Source: Chrysopilus asiliformis (Eukaryota; Arthropoda; Insecta; Diptera; Rhagionidae). From it: a stretch of DNA of 64,000 bases. Positions within the stretch are counted from its first letter, which is position 1; every line of letters starts with the position of its first letter. Below are positions 23,256 through 34,350 of the stretch, piece after piece. The position numbers were made by a program, and so were the translations under genes. The DNA is taken from the NCBI GenBank assembly GCA_964034945.1, contig OZ035963.1, positions 32,767,644-32,831,643 of the forward strand, read 5' to 3'. The notes under the pieces were generated by a model, which worked only from the letters and a program-made list of their open reading frames with translations, made no database searches and was not told the DNA's origin.

Positions 23256-24207
23256 CGGTTAACGGATTTCCACATCAGGACTAAATTTATCTGTAAAATT
23301 TCACGGCTAGCTCTGGGCATCAATCGTATAACGCGACGCAGACACGAAATCGCGTCTTTCATTAAGAAAAGGAATCGTGTATGGAGACGCGTCGTTGCAT
23401 ACTAGCGACGCGTCTTTTCGTTCAGCGACACAGTTCGAGGTGTCGCTCACAGTGTTGTGCCGGTTTTTTACGTAAAGTAATTTACCTAGTTTTTTACGCG
23501 TAAAAATTACGCGTAAAAAACCTCAATTTTAACGTAAAAAACGTAAAAAACGTAAAAAACTGTAAAAAACCAAAAACATTGATGATAAAAAATTTAATAA
23601 GTAGCCATTCACTAAATATAGTAATTATTCGTAAATAAATCATCTTAGAACAATAAAAGCATTTCCTCTTGAAAGTGAAAAAGATTTTAAATTCGGAGTT
23701 CAAAAACTGTTTATATCCTTTCATTACATTACGTCCGCCTACTCATTTTAACGTTAATTAATGTGAATAATGTGGAGAGATTTGCGACATATCGCTACTT
23801 CGGAGGAAGACTGTCACAACTCAAAAAAATGTCGAATTTGTACTAAAGGTGCGGAAGAGTGGTAATTATGGTATACTTTGTTGTAGAAGAATGTCACAAT
23901 TGTAACTTATAATTCTGACCACTTCTCGTTACTGTAGATATTTTCTAAATATCAAAAATACTAACACAAAATATCAGAATAACTTTAAAACGTCATTTCC
24001 CAAAATTTACAATTTTTGAATTGTGACAGTCTTCCTCCGAAGTAGCGATATGGGCTATTTTAACCCTTTGTTGCATAGTGTTGTTGTACAATAACACCTT
24101 TTCTAATTCCGTTTTTTAATATTATAACATATATTTCATGCACTTATATTGACTAAATTCATTTCGTAAGTATCCTAGGACATCAATTGTTATAAAAAAA
24201 AGTAATA

Positions 24208-24608
24208 GGGTAAAGTATCCAGATCTGAGCCCCGGTACCAGTTCTGAGCACCCCTGTTAATTTTCCGGCTAAAACAAGAATTGTGCGCGATTGAGCCGAT
24301 TAAATCACATTTCACAACGTGATGAAACCAATTATTCTTCGAATTCAATTCTTATTTCTATAAGTTACTAGGCGTACTTAATTTAATACGGTGGGCTCAG
24401 AACTGGATTTTGGGATAATTTTCACATTTACACATAATTCTTTTTTTTTATCCAAATTGTTGAGGAAGATGTATAAGTTAATTTAATTTAAACATTCCAT
24501 ACTTTCGACCAGTAAGTATAAGTTTCTCAGAAAGTATACGGAAGACAAAGAAAATATGGTATGAAGTGAAAAAAGGCTTAAGGGGGCTCAGATCTGGGTA
24601 TTTTACCC
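24208..24608. mobile_element. TA-flanked MITE, GGGTAAAGTATCCAGATCTG termini
   Basis: The left GGGTAAAGTATCCAGATCTG and the right end, in inverse GGGTAAAATACCCAGATCTG, both continue into AGCCCC. TA flanks the element at 24206-24207 and 24609-24610. Non-coding; Tc1/mariner/pogo-type by target site. Confidence 0.87.
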
Positions 24609-24743
24609 TATGCGCTTTTTTTATAATTACTGCATTTTATAAATAAATAAAGAGCAAACAAGTGGCTATTTTGCAGATTAAATGTAACTGTGGCAAATCT
24701 ATTACAGTTAAAAAATCGGTAATTAGCTTTACAAAGGTTTTTG

Positions 24744-24934
24744 GGGTCGCTGATTACGAATCTGAAGTCAAAACTTCAAAATTAAAATGGCCGATCCAAT
24801 ATGGCGGACAAAAAAAATAAAATTACGTACTAGTTTTCAGCGGAATCTAATGAATTTTATCTTTTTTGACCGCCATATTGGATCCGCCATTTTAATTTTT
24901 GAAGTTTTGACTTCAGATTCGTAATCAGCGACCC
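24744..24934. repeat. Large hairpin, ~65-bp arms
   Basis: GGGTCGCTGATTACGAATCT through AATATGGCGG is repeated in inverse from CCGCCATATTGG to AGCGACCC, with few mismatches and a ~60-base loop. A transcript would fold into a long double-stranded RNA stem. Confidence 0.87.
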
Positions 24935-25417
24935 TCGGATACCAAAAAACGTGAAAGTTCTTGCAGCAACAAGCGTAATTTTAAAGTTTGCATCAAAAAA
25001 TCGTTTTTAAACACAAGGAGACTCATTCCGAAGGCCGAAATTGAAACAAAACTGGAAAAAGGGAAAAGAAATTCTAAAAACTGGAAAAATTCCATTCAAA
25101 CAACTGTTCTAATTTGAGTTAATAGACTGCCCTACTTAGTAGTACAGTCTATTAAGTGCTGATGTCCACTCTCTATATTATAGAATCTCTAATAAAATGC
25201 TGAGAAAAACTTTAAAACAGACTGTCATACTTTGTAGGAACTGCGATGTCCCATTTTTTAGGTTTTTTACTATTTTTTACGTTTTTTACGGTTTTTTACG
25301 TTTTTTACCAGTTTTTTACGTTTTTTACGTTTTTTACGTGAAAAATGTAAAAAACTGTTTTTTACGCCGTTTTGCCCAACACTGGTCGCTCAGTGTCATT
25401 CCGTCTGTCATTTCACA

Positions 25418-27226
25418 ATGGAGGAACAAAAGTAAATAAAAGTTTTTGTATGAGTCTCTCTCGAGTTGCCGTTGGAGGTGGTCGAGATTGGTTCCGGTCG
25501 GAGGAATCGCCATCTTGGAGTGTCTTTAGAGTGCAGAGTTGTGTGTTCCAGGGGGGCTCGGGTGTCGGTCAGGGTTGTGACTTTAGTCCCTATGTACTAG
25601 ATCTAGTACCTTTTTGACTCATTTAGTACCCTAGTACCACTGCCCATGAATCTGGTACCTTTTCATGGTTTATATAAAATATGATTTTATCTGAATTTAT
25701 AGCTCCCTTTAAAAAGACATCACTTTTCTATGTATTAGAAAAAAGTACTTTTTTAAATGATCCCGCCACAACTCTTTAATTAAAGACTACTGAATTCGCC
25801 TTATTAAGGGAGATATGAAAATCAATCGTAGGCCATGGAAATATGATTCATATTAGCAATAGCTCAAAATACTTCGAGATTGCATTTCGAAGTTCACATT
25901 TTCACACGTCTGGCTACCCTTTTGTAACTGCTTGTTATATGGTTTGACTTATTTTATTAATAAATTAATATGGAGCGATATTTCAAGCCAATCGTAAGGA
26001 AGACCTGCACTGTATCTTCGGCAATATAAAGGTTAGTGGCTATTGTTATTTTGTGATTGTGAAAATATCAAAAGCTTTGCGGGCAGACAAGCGATTTGTG
26101 AGAATTTCAAAAGAATTTTATATTGAACTTTGTCGGCAGCTTAAAAAACGATTTGATCTGGACGATCACAAGTTAAAACTGTTGGAATATCTAAATCCGA
26201 GTCGAATTTTAACAAATGATTTGCCAACAATTTTGACTTTAACCAAAGCTTTTCCATTTTTAAATTTTTCGGTTGATATTGAGGTCTTGGAGATTGGAAA
26301 AAAAATTTCCGCAGATTCAGATATTGTTCAATTTTGGTCTGCTTTAGGCGAAGAACAAAATTTTCTAAATGAAGAAATGTTTGCAAAGTTGTCAAACTAT
26401 ATTATCAATTTATTGTCATTACCTCATAGCAGCGCTACCGCAGAAAGAACTTTTTCTGAATTCAATAATATAAAAAACAAAAATAGAAATCGTTTGGTAA
26501 TTAACACTACTTCGGCAATTTTGCTTTTTAAAGATATAAATAAAAATGTTAATATTAAATCCTATGAGCCGTCCGAAAAATTAATAAAATACTTCTCGAA
26601 ATTTAAGTTTTTAGATGGAGCTTATATAAAAATTTGAAATAAAAGCGAAAATTTAAAACAAATACATCTAGACAATTTTTATTGGTTTTTAGGAGTTTTT
26701 CTAGAGTATTTTTTGACCGAGAACGGTTATATTTACAGCGCAAAAGTCAATGCATATGGGTCAAGGATTTTTTTTCTACAATTACGAGATTCAGATTTTT
26801 CTTGACTCCTATGTAATAAGCATGAAAAACGATTTTGGTTGCACGATAGTTAAAAAATAATCTAGTACCACATTATCTCAATCTAGTACCCTTTTTGGGC
26901 AAAAATAGTACCTTTTACACATCCTCAAGTCCCAACCCTGGTGTCGGTCGTGATTCCGACTGTACAAGCCAGTTCAGACATGTCGCAATTTTCATGGCGC
27001 ACATGTGGTATTCTAAAAAACCTACTCGCTGCACCATTCATGTGTAGTGAGAGATGATTATCTTTGACACATGGTCATATAGCTTTGCTGGACCAACCTA
27101 AATCAAATTCAAAAAAAAAAAAAGTTTTTGTATTTAAATTATAATACATTTATATTTTTTAGGAAGATAACGAGTGAAAAACAGTGGGAAACCCTTGTAA
27201 GGTGCATTGATGAAATCAATGCCTGA
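25418..27226 (+). CDS. Small spliced ORF in the Harbinger element (Myb/SANT-like start, inferred)
   Basis: An ATG at 25418 opens MEEQ and splits a lysine codon at 25431 before a GTAAAT donor. An acceptor TATATTTTTTAG ends at 27162, and the joined frame reads KKITSEKQWETLVRCIDEIN then A and a stop at 27224-27226, 25 codons in all. The SEKQWETLV pattern resembles the first helix of the zeste/Myb-SANT-like DNA-binding proteins encoded by PIF/Harbinger transposons, so this may be the start of that accessory gene, truncated. The intron now contains the hAT element 25570-26940; without it the intron is about 350 bases. No downstream exon was recognised, and splicing is predicted by eye. Confidence 0.35.
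25570..26940 (+). mobile_element. hAT element with transposase remnant, target duplication GTGTCGGT
   Basis: Termini CAGGGTTGTGACTTTAGT and AAGTCCCAACCCTG form an inverted repeat. Flanks GTGTCGGT at 25562-25569 and 26941-26948 are identical. It holds the C-terminal transposase frame 26053-26637. The MITE at 18943-19588 is its deletion derivative. Confidence 0.93.
26053..26637 (+). CDS. hAT transposase, C-terminal part
   Basis: The frame is open for 194 codons beginning at GTG 26053; the true start or exon junction is uncertain because no suitable upstream ATG is present. Its end carries the hAT dimerisation signature: LLSLPHSSATAERTFSEFNN followed by NKNRNRL and an AILLFKDI helix. hAT transposases excise and reinsert elements with CAGGG-type ends and 8-bp target duplications. 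Full-length proteins have 500-700 residues with an N-terminal BED zinc finger; here the BED finger and most of the RNase H-like core are missing, so the product cannot be catalytic alone. The frame has no internal stops, suggesting fairly recent decay. A spliced truncated protein is another possibility. Confidence 0.8.
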   Translation: MIVKISKALRADKRFVRISKEFYIELCRQLKKRFDLDDHKLKLLEYLNPSRILTNDLPTILTLTKAFPFLNFSVDIEVLEIGKKISADSDIVQFWSALGEEQNFLNEEMFAKLSNYIINLLSLPHSSATAERTFSEFNNIKNKNRNRLVINTTSAILLFKDINKNVNIKSYEPSEKLIKYFSKFKFLDGAYIKI

Positions 27227-27838
27227 GCGAGGGGCGCGTTTGACACTGGTGCTTCCGGCAACAAAAAGAAAAAAAACTTTTGTGGGGGGATTTGATTTTT
27301 ATTCACTTCAAGCAAAAAGTCTATTAATTATACACTACGGTTTTGAGATGAGCTGGAACGGATCATTTTTGTCCCTTGAGAACCTGCGAACAACTCGTAA
27401 TTCCCTTTTTTATGGTGAACTTAACACAAAATTAATTTTAGCTAATCCAAACGTTTTTATTTTGACGTTTCTGTAGCAAGATACTTGTAGTGAGCAAAAC
27501 TGGTTCGTATTGTGCAGTCGGAAAGCTTTATTTAGCATGACCTATAATTGATTTAAGAAATTCAATCCATTGAACGTTAAAACTTTTTAGTGTCGCGATA
27601 CACGATTAGAAAAACGTGTCGCGTCGATGTCGCCGTCTCAGCTCAAAGACGGAGACGCGTCTCGTTATACGATTGATGCCCTGGTATTTTTTGCGAAATC
27701 TTGTAGAAAGACTGACAAACAGAAAGACGTTTTTGTGATAATGCTCCAATCGAATCAGGAGTGCTCGGGAAGTGTTTTTCAGGTAAAATTAAGAGATGGA
27801 AATTTTTCATGGATAACTACAACTTTGTATAAGTAAAA

Positions 27839-28121
27839 GACTTTATTTCATGAATTTTTACAACTTTGTATAACCCTTAGAGGCACAGAAAAATAGCAAA
27901 TATTTTCACCCTTGCGGCACTCGAAAAAAAAATTTTTTTTTGATTTTTTTAGTGGTACCATTTTAAAGTATCATACGGCAATGAAAGACGGTTTAATTGG
28001 TGGTACAATTTTGATACCACCGTGCAGTATTTGTTACAAAAAAGGTGGTACATCGCGTGTACTACCAAGCCTTTAAGGGCTAAGCAAGACTTTACTTCAT
28101 GCATTATTACAACTTTTTATA
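27839..28121. repeat. Short MITE-like insert between direct repeats
   Basis: GACTTTATTTCATGAATTTT at 27839 recurs, slightly diverged, at 28087 (GACTTTACTTCATGCATTAT). Between them lie imperfect inverted ends CCCTTAGAGGC and GCCTTTAAGGG and internal GGTGGTAC/GTACCACC palindromes. Confidence 0.5.
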
Positions 28122-30112
28122 AGTAAAATAATTTTTATTTGAAAAATTTCGGGCTACAGAATGAAACAATGGGGAGTAGGAAAAACTTGATTTCAATCCC
28201 AAGAATTCGAAGTGGATCATTCATTCATCGGGCAAACGCTTCGAATCTCTCTTTGTGACTTGACCGCGGAGGATGCGGAAGGTCACAAAGAATTATTTCA
28301 TTAAACGAAGTGAATTTCTCGAAACTTAGGGTTTATTAGTCAGTCATTTTTAATATTTTATTTTCTTGAAACTCGTTTTTTAATCATTTGCGCCCAATTT
28401 CTCACGGCGCGGCGCGGTGGACGATTGAATACCTTTGAAATGAAATCAATTGAAACAAAGGAATGCAAAAAAAAAAATTTTAGAAATTGTCAATCGAAAT
28501 CTTTAAAAAATCATTTAACTCTGAAATGTGCAAGAGTAGATTTTTCATAATTATTACAATACCTCTCCTTTAATTTCCATTTAAGTTTACCAACATATTA
28601 TTTTTATATTGACTACATTATTCAACCCTGTGGGTATACTTCATATTATTTCCCTAAATATTTGGTGTTTACACAAAGGAAGTGTTGTTTCTCAGTAGTA
28701 CGCCCGTCGTTGGCAGCCCCATATAGATGCCCGTATGTGCTTATTCGATATGTAGCAACAGACGTGCGTGATTTTATGTGATTACATACTATTTTCATCC
28801 TGGTGAATAGTTATCTGCTCCTTGGGATATCTTGTCTTGTATATAGACGACAAGAATCATTCCATGTATTCTCTTTTCATCTGTCCGAATTACATTCTTG
28901 TATCAATCATGTTTAACTCTATATATATATAATTATATACTAAATAATATATCACCCTATAGAGTGTAGTTTTTGTATCCAGAATAGATTAAATTCTGGA
29001 AATATCTTTAATATACACAAATAATATTTATTATGACGCAAACACGGTGGCTCGAGATAACATATTTAATTTTGTTTACCATATCTGGCTTTCAATTCTG
29101 ACAATGGAGAAATTGTTAATATCACAAGTGTCGAAAAAACATATTTTTAGTAACTGTGCATCAACAATAACGATATTAAAACATATTTCAGCTATTTTTA
29201 CATAAAATTGTAAAAGTTTTATTTGATTTTTTTTTGAACTTGCTGTCCGACGTTAAGAACTCGGTTCTGTTGCTTCAGACAAAATCTTTAAACAATTTGC
29301 TTGTTTTCGCTTTGTCACAGATTTCTGTCAAATCGACAAAATCTTTGAATTTTTTTTGCGGCGTTACATTATGTGGACATTGTTAATAGTCTATTATGAA
29401 AATTGGCACTTCATATATATACAGTTTTTGTTTTTCATAACAAAACATCCACTTATGCTGTTGTTGCTATTCAAATAAGAGACTCTATCAATAATTGCCC
29501 CGAAATAGTTTGATAAATAACGAAAAGATAAGATAAACCAGCTCAATAAAATGCCTTAATCACGAAATTCTCAGGTTTGTTTAGGTGAATTCGCTGACCC
29601 GTTTGAACAGTTATATTTATTAGTTTTATTGTAGAATAGACAGAAAATGTTATTGTACTAGAATAGACAGAGGTTAGCATTTTATACAATCTTCACCTTA
29701 AAGTAGATATTCTTGGAAGATAGGACTTCATATGCACCATTAAAAATAGTTACAGCATTCAGTGTTGGCAAAAATTTGAATGCTGTAAAAATCAGGGGTG
29801 TGGAGTCGGGGTCGTGCAGATATTGGTTTTTACCCAGATTTATTGTTCGTTATAAAAGCTCTGTATCGGCGAAGATGCAAAAATTCATAAAATTACAATT
29901 TCGGTTTATTATAAATACAGTCTAACCTGGATACGTTAGACTTGGAAAAGTGGGAAACGTACATAGCTGGGATGGATTTTCCAATTCGAGCGTTGTTCTA
30001 CAGAAGTGGGAACATATGGTAAGTGGGAAACCAATATAAGTGGAATCTGTAAAAAAAAATAATATTATAAAAAAGTATGTTTTCAAAAAAAAAAAGCTTT
30101 GATTAAAAACTC
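28122..30112. other. No recognisable gene
   Basis: Contains a short stem near 28245-28290 (CTTTGTGAC paired with GTCACAAAG), a TA microsatellite near 28920-28950 and, near 29924, CAGTCTAACCTGGATACG, which resembles a pogo-type terminus. No gene can be supported. Confidence 0.5.
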
Positions 30113-30288
30113 CACATTCTAAACCAGACGCTCTTTTCCCAGTAAATTTCCCAGCAAAATTTTAATGGGAAAAACCGCAAATATTCTCTTTAATATTCTC
30201 TTTTTACTGCTTTCCCAGTAAAATTTAGTGAACGACCGTAAAATTTACTGAAACACAATAAAATTTTTACAGTACTGATTATACAGTA

Positions 30289-31222
30289 GGGTCATGTAAG
30301 GTGAAGTGGTCCACGTTTTTATTATTGGTCATAAAATGGTCAAAAATTGGAATTTTTGCATGATAAGATAATCAAATCGCAAGCGCAAAACCTAAGCTAA
30401 CTTTCTGCATTCACAGATTGCCAACTTTTTGACATTAAATTTCATTTCTAGGCATTTATCGAAAACTTTGATTTTTCGATTTTTTCAAAATGGTAGGGAG
30501 AAGTGGTCCACCCACAAAATTTTTCCAGAAATCGCATAAACATAAAATTAAATGACAAATAAAAGTATAATCATGAAGTTTGATCAAAAATATGGTTTAT
30601 TCGAAAGTAACAAATGAGCATTTGGTCTGTTTTGGTGTTGATTTCTTCGGTGTAGTTGTTAAGCGTCGCTTTCCGGCGGCTTTTTCTGCTTTCCTAATTC
30701 AGCTCGATTTTCGGGAGAAGTTATAATCGAGCTTCGCATATATTTTCGGCAACGATTTGTAACACTCAAAATAACTTATAAAAAATTTGAAAACACGAAA
30801 TATGACATTGACAGGGTGGACCACTTCACCCTACCAAACGTGGACCACTTCTCCCTACCGACGCTATTTTGTGCGGAATGACGCTGCTTCAACAATTGTG
30901 GAAAAAAGTGCAGAAATTCGGTGGATTTACAAAGTTCATAATGTAAACAACATTTTAGATTAATTACCCTATTGAAATTGATGAAGATTTCGTCAAAATG
31001 TTGTTGAATGTGAATACTTGCGAAAACTTTCAACAATGTTTTTTTGGCACTGGGCTGTGAGAGTGAGTAAATATACGTCTGCACACTTTAATGACTAATA
31101 AAAAACAAGCTGTCATCAAGAGAAACCGATGAGAGTTGCATATTCTGTTCTAATGTTACTATTACTAAAAAAAATGGTGGCGGACCACTTCTCCCTACGG
31201 ACCACTTCACCCTACCCGATCC
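30289..31222. mobile_element. TA-flanked transposon, copy 2 of 12179-13092
   Basis: About 90% alike by eye to copy 1, with the same order of ends and internal GGTAGGGAGAAGTGGTCCAC motifs. TA flanks it at 30287-30288 and 31223-31224. It has one extra internal GGTCCACGTTTGGTAGGGTG-type segment near 30817-30840, which shortens the minus-strand ORF. Confidence 0.87.
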
Positions 31223-31382
31223 TAAATTTTTACTGAAGAATCACTGATTTCGTCCCAGTATTTTATATTTCTCCCGTTTTCCAAAAAAATTTCACATTTC
31301 AGTTTTTCATCCTAGTAAATTTGTCATCGTTTCACTGCAGTAACTCGCATTTAGAATCCATTCCTCAATTGTCTTCCATAGT

Positions 31383-31945
31383 CTAGTCTAGCGGTAAAGC
31401 AGGGTTTATACACAGCGAGTAACTCGCTGCAAGTAAAGAGAGGCAAGTAGTTTGCTTCGTTTACACGTTGCAAGTAAATCGTTGCAAGTAGAATGACAGC
31501 CGAAGGAAAACATAACCTAAAATTTTCTGAAAAAAAATATCACGACTCTTTTTTGTGGAAAAATTTGCGAATTTCGACCTAAAACTGTTTGTTGCCGACG
31601 AGTTTGTTATATCCGTGTCGTTTTTTCCTTAAAATGTTACGACGTTTTATGGCAAAGCAGCAAATATAAAATGAACCGAAACACACACACATAAAACCAC
31701 CTCTTGTGTACACGGTTCCATGTTGTTGTATTGGTTTTTACTTGCCACAAAAATAGAATGGCTTTCTATTATTTTCGAGAGAGCGGCAAGTATTCTCACA
31801 CATATGCGAGCGTCGCACACTAGGTCAAATCGCGTGTATTTACGTCTACTTGCCGCAAGTTACTTGTCTCGTCTAAACCGAGCTTAAGTGAAGTGGCTGA
31901 CAAACGCAGAGGTCTTGGGTTCGAGGTTCGACAGTGGTTAAAGAT
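31383..31945 (+). other. tRNA-like A and B boxes split by a MITE
   Basis: GTCTAGCGGTAA before 31398 and GTGAAGTGGCTGACAAACGC, then CTTGGGTTCGAGG after 31884, reassemble a tRNA-like head with an A-box and a GGTTCGA B-box. The relative at 42115-42205 is uninterrupted. Likely a dead SINE or tRNA-derived head, not a functional tRNA gene. Confidence 0.55.
31398..31884. mobile_element. PIF/Harbinger-type MITE, target duplication TAA
   Basis: The left AGCAGGGTTTATAC and the right end, in inverse AGCTCGGTTTAGAC, are imperfect inverted termini; TAA flanks at 31395-31397 and 31885-31887. The empty counterpart at 42115-42205 lacks the insertion. A larger relative lies at 42450-43312. Confidence 0.72.
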
Positions 31946-32330
31946 TTTTTCAACAAAACATACTCATGTAAAATAAAATATCGATAATAAAAAAAAATAT
32001 TTAATAACAGATAAAGATTAAGTTTGACAATTTAAAAAAATGTTGCCAAAACCATTCAAATGCTTCAAAATTTCCAAAAAGCATCTCAGAGGTTTTTGAG
32101 ATTTTACTGTAATGTGGAAATTTTACTATAATTCCCAATAAAAATTACTGTTATTACAGTTCTTTCCAGTTTTCCAGCATGAGAATTTTACTGGGAATAT
32201 AATCCAATATTTACTGGGAGGAAAAGTAAATTTTATTTACTGGGAGAGAACAGTACAATTTACTGTACTTCATCGTGATTGCTTTTTTACTGGGCTCCCA
32301 GTAAAATCTGGTTTAGAGTGTATTAACACG

Positions 32331-32400
32331 TCAAAAAATCCTGGAGTACTTTTCAATTCAAAAATTATATTGACGCAATTTTAATACAATTTATTATTGA
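32331..32400. repeat. Fragment of the CAC-ended MITE family
   Basis: CAAAAAATCCTGGAGTACTT followed by TCAATTCAAAAATTATATTG matches, in inverse, the right part of 9542-9874. Confidence 0.7.
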
Positions 32401-32439
32401 AAATAAAATTTCAACGATTTTTGCCTTCATAGTTTAACT

Positions 32440-32790
32440 TCTTTTACTTTCTTATACAAAATAGGATAAAGCTCCCGAGTCGATGGAAGCCATATCACAA
32501 AAATGTCTTTCTGTCTGTTAGTGTCGGTTAGTCTCTAAAAGACTCAAATTTCTTAAAAAATAATAGACCTAGAGCCATGAAGTTTTACTGGCGTGATACG
32601 TCCAGGAATGGAGGATCGTCCAATTTTTAGTGGCTTGCAAACTTACGATTTTTCAAAAAAAAAACATTCAAGAAAAGGAATAAAGATATCAAAATTCTCT
32701 GCAATTTTCCTTTTACCATAAATCCATATTTTTTTACGGTTATCGAGATATTTCAGATTTGAAAGAATTTTTTTTGGGCATGTGTATCAG
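32440..32790 (+). repeat. Mini-me-like family 3, third copy
   Basis: Carries the AAAATGTCTTTCTGTCTGTT microsatellite, AATAGACCTAGAGCCATGAA and TTTTACGGTTATCGAGATAT in the order seen at 15426-16260. Confidence 0.6.
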
Positions 32791-34340
32791 AAAAAGTGTT
32801 ATAAGATAAAAAAGAGCGTCTGCCAGCCGACATTTTGTTTTTTTTTTCTGCGTGCATACATACACCAATATTGCATTGTCATCGGAGCTACGTATGTACA
32901 GTAAAATTTCAAATGAATCGCATGAGTGTAAGTGGGCAAAAATTAGATAATAAAATTTGACCCCACCACACAAAATTTGACCCTGACCATTCCCAACTAA
33001 ATAAAAGCTTGTAAAAAGAAAATAAAAAGAAAACCTAAAAATTCCTCGCCACAAGCCAAGCATTTATACATTTTTTTTTTATAAACAAAGAAACTAACCA
33101 AAATGTGTTTAATATCTCCCAAAATGGCGACCATGTTGAATAAATACTAGTTTTGAATTTTGAGATTTTTTTCACCTATAAAACCTGGTAAATAGTTTTA
33201 AATTTTAACGGTAACATCTAGAAAAATAAACAAATAACATAAACAACATATTTAACACACATACCTTCTATATTTTAGACCCTAAAATTTTTGAAACATT
33301 TTTCCCGAATTTAGAAGGTGGTTTTCCGTCAGAAAATAAATTTCAGCTAAATATAAAAATTCATGCAGTAAAGGGTTAAAACAATTCTCTTAAAATTGAT
33401 CTTGAATACGATGAATGATTAAACAAAAACAAAATTGATTAGATAATATTTGAATATTCTTAAAGACATTTTTTGAAATATTGAAAGTAACAAATTTTCG
33501 AATAGACTCTAAGCTTTGGCCTACCCGTAGCAAACCCACAAGGGAGAAAAGCTAAATGAAAAACCACCCGAAGTTTTTCCTTCCCACAATTTCGCGTGAG
33601 TATTTCGAATTCAACTCACAAAAAACTGTTTTGGGTGAAAAAGCAATAATTTCAGAATGGTAAATGCAAAACTAATTCGACGAGTCATTTCAATTTGCTC
33701 ATTTAGAAAAAGTCATTGGTAATCGGCTATTCGAATCGTTCAAGGCAATCATTAGAACAATTTATTTTGGACAAGCAAACGTCAATGAAGAGTTAAGAGA
33801 AAATATAAAAAAAAATAGGTTTTCTTGGGTTAGGACGACTTCCGTCGTTTCTTTCATAATCATTTAACTTGATTGGCTAACAACGAACAACTTGAAAAAA
33901 CGCAAAAAATGTATTTTATTTCACCAACGAAATTTAATAATTTGCCAAGCCGACTGGCATTCGGCCCATTTACGTGAATTATTACCGCTATAAACAGAAA
34001 ATTGGAAAAGGACTTCAATTGATGTGTTTATTTCGATATACTAGTGTTTATGTACAGTGAAACCTATAATATCGATGTATTTATAATATGTATATATTTT
34101 TTAAAGTGGTACGAAGTTCCTACGTTTCGTAGATGTATTATAAGCAGTCAAGCCGTGATTTACGGATTTAGAAATATGTAGTGTATGCTATTAAGTATCT
34201 ACTGCATTTATCATCATTTTTAGCAGTGGAATTTTGATTGGAAAACACATCAAAAAAGCAAATGATCAAGTCGATGTTTTTATACTGAGTGAAATTTGTC
34301 AGTATGTAGATATAAGAAAAGTCAGTGGAATCAAATAAAC
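32791..34340. other. No recognisable gene
   Basis: AT-rich sequence without a supportable ORF; the 107-codon minus-strand frame at 32740-33063 partly overlaps the repeat above and has no domain. Confidence 0.5.
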
Positions 34341-34350
34341 AGTTTCGTTA

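Larger units (their letters stand above)
23450..25384. mobile_element. hAT element with GTTTTTTACG subterminal arrays, target duplication GTCGCTCA
   Basis: The left end CAGTGTTGTGCCGG and the right end, in inverse CAGTGTTGGGCAAAACGGCG, are hAT-like. Identical flanks GTCGCTCA lie at 23442-23449 and 25385-25392. Both ends consist of repeated GTTTTTTACG/CGTAAAAAAC. No transposase is seen; it carries a nested TA-flanked MITE (24208-24608) and a long hairpin (24744-24934). Confidence 0.9.
23316..27680. mobile_element. PIF/Harbinger-type element, target duplication CTG, host to two hAT insertions
   Basis: The termini GGCATCAATCGTATAACG are exact inverses, with CTG on each side (23313-23315, 27681-27683). 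The uninterrupted paralogue near 15518 reads AGAGCTAGAGACATGAAATT in inverse and has a single CTG there, which confirms the boundaries. Three-base duplications and this terminus style suit PIF/Harbinger. Removing hAT insertions 23450-25384 and 25570-26940 leaves about 1.0 kb. GACGCGTC-type motifs cluster near both ends. A spliced ORF start is described at 25418-27226. Confidence 0.82.
21990..27800 (-). repeat. Mini-me-like family 3 copy, split by two transposons
   Basis: Segments 21990-22272, 23256-23315 and 27681-27800 join to match the inverse of the copy at 15426-16260. Across the first break, TTGGTTACTTCCG and CGGTTAACGGATTTCC match its uninterrupted sequence; across the second, GGCTAGCTCTG and GTATTTTTTGCGAAATCTTG do the same. 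The intervening blocks are therefore insertions. Confidence 0.75.
30115..32320. mobile_element. CACTA-like element, relative of 8490-10812, with tRNA-like boxes
   Basis: The left end CATTCTAAACCAGA and the right end, in inverse CACTCTAAACCAGA, are flanked by CA (30113-30114) and TA (32321-32322), a 2-bp target site with one change. TTTACTGGGA-type motifs fill both ends. Nested within are the TA-flanked transposon 30289-31222 and the MITE 31398-31884. A tRNA-like A/B box pair is split by the MITE. Confidence 0.68.
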
